In this document: piece after piece, positions 1 to 11,588 of the stretch
How the letters are laid out: every line of letters starts with the position of its first letter
Position numbering within the stretch: position 1 is the stretch's first letter
Origin: Saccoglossus kowalevskii
Lineage: Eukaryota; Hemichordata; Enteropneusta; Harrimaniidae
Assembly: GCF_000003605.2 (NCBI RefSeq)
Contig: NW_003135365.1
Location: 94,409 to 105,996, forward strand
Direction of reading: 5' to 3'
Length of the DNA: 11,588 nucleotides
Position numbers and translations under genes: made by a program
Notes under the pieces: generated by a model
Databases searched by the model: none
Told to the model about the DNA's origin: nothing
What the model saw: the letters and a program-made list of their open reading frames with translations, nothing else

Positions 1-346
1 AATTTTTTGTTGTGATACTGTGAACTATAAAACAAAGAATTTAAGTTCAAATACCTATACTTTTGCAACAGATGTTCAGGCATTGCTACCATTATGCAAG
101 ATCTCTCAGTGTAGATTATACATGAATTCACTTCACTAAACATAAGGGGTTGGTTAGCGATAATAGGAGCAGTAAGTAACAAAATATTCTTAATTGTAAA
201 CCCCCAACAAAATTTCTGAGGCAGTCCTCGAGTATAAGCCCACCCCTAATTTTTCTGATTTTCCATGTTCAGGCACCTGGGCTTATGATTGGGGAAGTAG
301 GGTATATATTATATTGCCAGGCAAAAAGCAGTGCGTATTGCCTTAC
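1..346 (-). other. CHD1L intron 17, start only
   Basis: Begins with donor GTAAGG after exon 17 and runs off the left edge. I looked for the next macro-domain exon (expected to contain an HWGRGG-like motif) on the minus strand and did not find it. It contains a hairpin repeat fragment at 229-286. Confidence 0.8.
229..286. repeat. Hairpin repeat related to the intron 7 MITE
   Basis: Perfect 9-bp stem ATAAGCCCA (234-242) and TGGGCTTAT (278-286). The left arm reads TCGAGTATAAGCCCACCCCT, then AATTTTTCTGATTTTCC. It resembles both the CGAGTATAAA ends of the element at 8120-8587 and its inner TATAAGCCTCCCCCTAATTT at about 8519. Likely a fragment or relative of the same family. Confidence 0.55.
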
Positions 347-11306
<10,960 letters not shown>

Positions 11307-11401
11307 GATGTACTACCCTCGCGTGTTTAAATGTGAAATGCCCGGTTTCCCCGTTGATTCAACAATATATCTACTAACAGTACAAAATGATTCATTTCCA
11401 A

Positions 11402-11414
11402 TGCTGATTCAGCA
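11402..11414. promoter_or_regulatory. MARE-like palindrome
   Basis: TGCTGATTCAGCA is a perfect palindrome around its centre base. It matches the Maf recognition element TGCTGA(C/G)TCAGCA except at that base. It lies about 100 bp upstream of the CHD1L ATG. Binding by Maf/CNC factors is an inference. Confidence 0.45.
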
Positions 11415-11456
11415 AAAGCACTGACAAAAATATGCCGCTTTCATTTCTATACAAAG

Positions 11457-11466
11457 GCCGCCATTT
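11457..11466 (-). promoter_or_regulatory. YY1-like site
   Basis: Reads AAATGGCGGC on the gene's strand, close to the YY1 core (A)ANATGGCGGC that is common near animal transcription starts. At about 150 bp upstream of the ATG it could mark the start region. The motif is short and no binding is shown. Confidence 0.35.
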
Positions 11467-11588
11467 CGATAAAGTGCGCCACCAACAATAAAATAGGTGA
11501 AAACAAAATGTAATCCGTACCTAACTGTGGGGGCGCAATGATCCGGATCCAATACAGTGCTTATTTGGCAGCACAATTTACTGACCGG

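Larger units (their letters stand above)
11307..11588 (-). promoter_or_regulatory. Presumed CHD1L promoter and 5' UTR
   Basis: The 282 bases upstream of the CHD1L start codon hold no open frame resembling a protein. They contain a MARE-like palindrome (11402-11414), CCAAT at 11398-11402, a second CCAAT near 11544-11548, and a YY1-like GCCGCCATTT at 11457-11466. No clear TATA box is placed relative to a start site. The transcription start is unknown, and an upstream 5' non-coding exon is possible. Confidence 0.55.

Noticed and set aside
1-346. Search for the next macro-domain exon
   Set aside because: No minus-strand frame with an HWGRGG-like motif, acceptor and correct phase was found, so the next exon must be outside the window.

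Overview
This window is AT-rich, intron-dense animal nuclear DNA. Short coding exons of 80-200 bp alternate with introns of about 100-2,400 bp, every inferred junction is GT-AG, and small non-autonomous transposon remnants and simple repeats sit in the introns. No bacterial-type operon, rRNA or tRNA gene is visible. The protein and the repeat types suggest a non-vertebrate metazoan, but the species cannot be fixed from the sequence alone.

One gene explains nearly all of the coding signal: a minus-strand orthologue of CHD1L (ALC1), the PARP-activated SNF2-family nucleosome remodeller. I reconstructed 17 consecutive coding exons from the start codon at 11306-11304 down to an exon ending at 347. 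They join in frame to 735 codons plus one base with no internal stop. In order they encode a short N-terminus, the two RecA-like ATPase lobes (motif I DEMGLGKT, motif II DEAH, motif VI RAHRIGQ), a helical C-terminal extension, a basic regulatory linker, and the first strand of the macro domain (YVSGDVTHP...AIIVHCV). The gene runs off the left edge, so most of the macro domain lies outside the window.

Region by region: 11307-11588 is the presumed CHD1L promoter and 5' UTR, with MARE-like, CCAAT and YY1-like sites. 5150-11306 holds exons 1-12, covering N-terminus and ATPase; the introns between them carry a TA-flanked MITE beside a GATT/GAAT microsatellite (intron 7), a piggyBac-like MITE (intron 10), a degenerate duplicated repeat (intron 11), and repeats that duplicate the exon 12 splice donor (intron 12). 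3439-4611 holds exons 13-15, the post-ATPase region and first half of the linker. 1067-3438 is an unusually long intron with a CpG-rich block and a possible plus-strand first exon at 2805. 347-1066 holds exons 16-17, linker and start of the macro domain. 1-346 is the start of the next intron, with a hairpin repeat related to the intron 7 MITE.

The most interesting leads are the repeated splice donors behind exon 12, the CpG-rich possible internal promoter with an opposite-strand ORF in intron 15, a weak donor whose intron retention would remove the macro domain, and the two recognisable MITE insertions.
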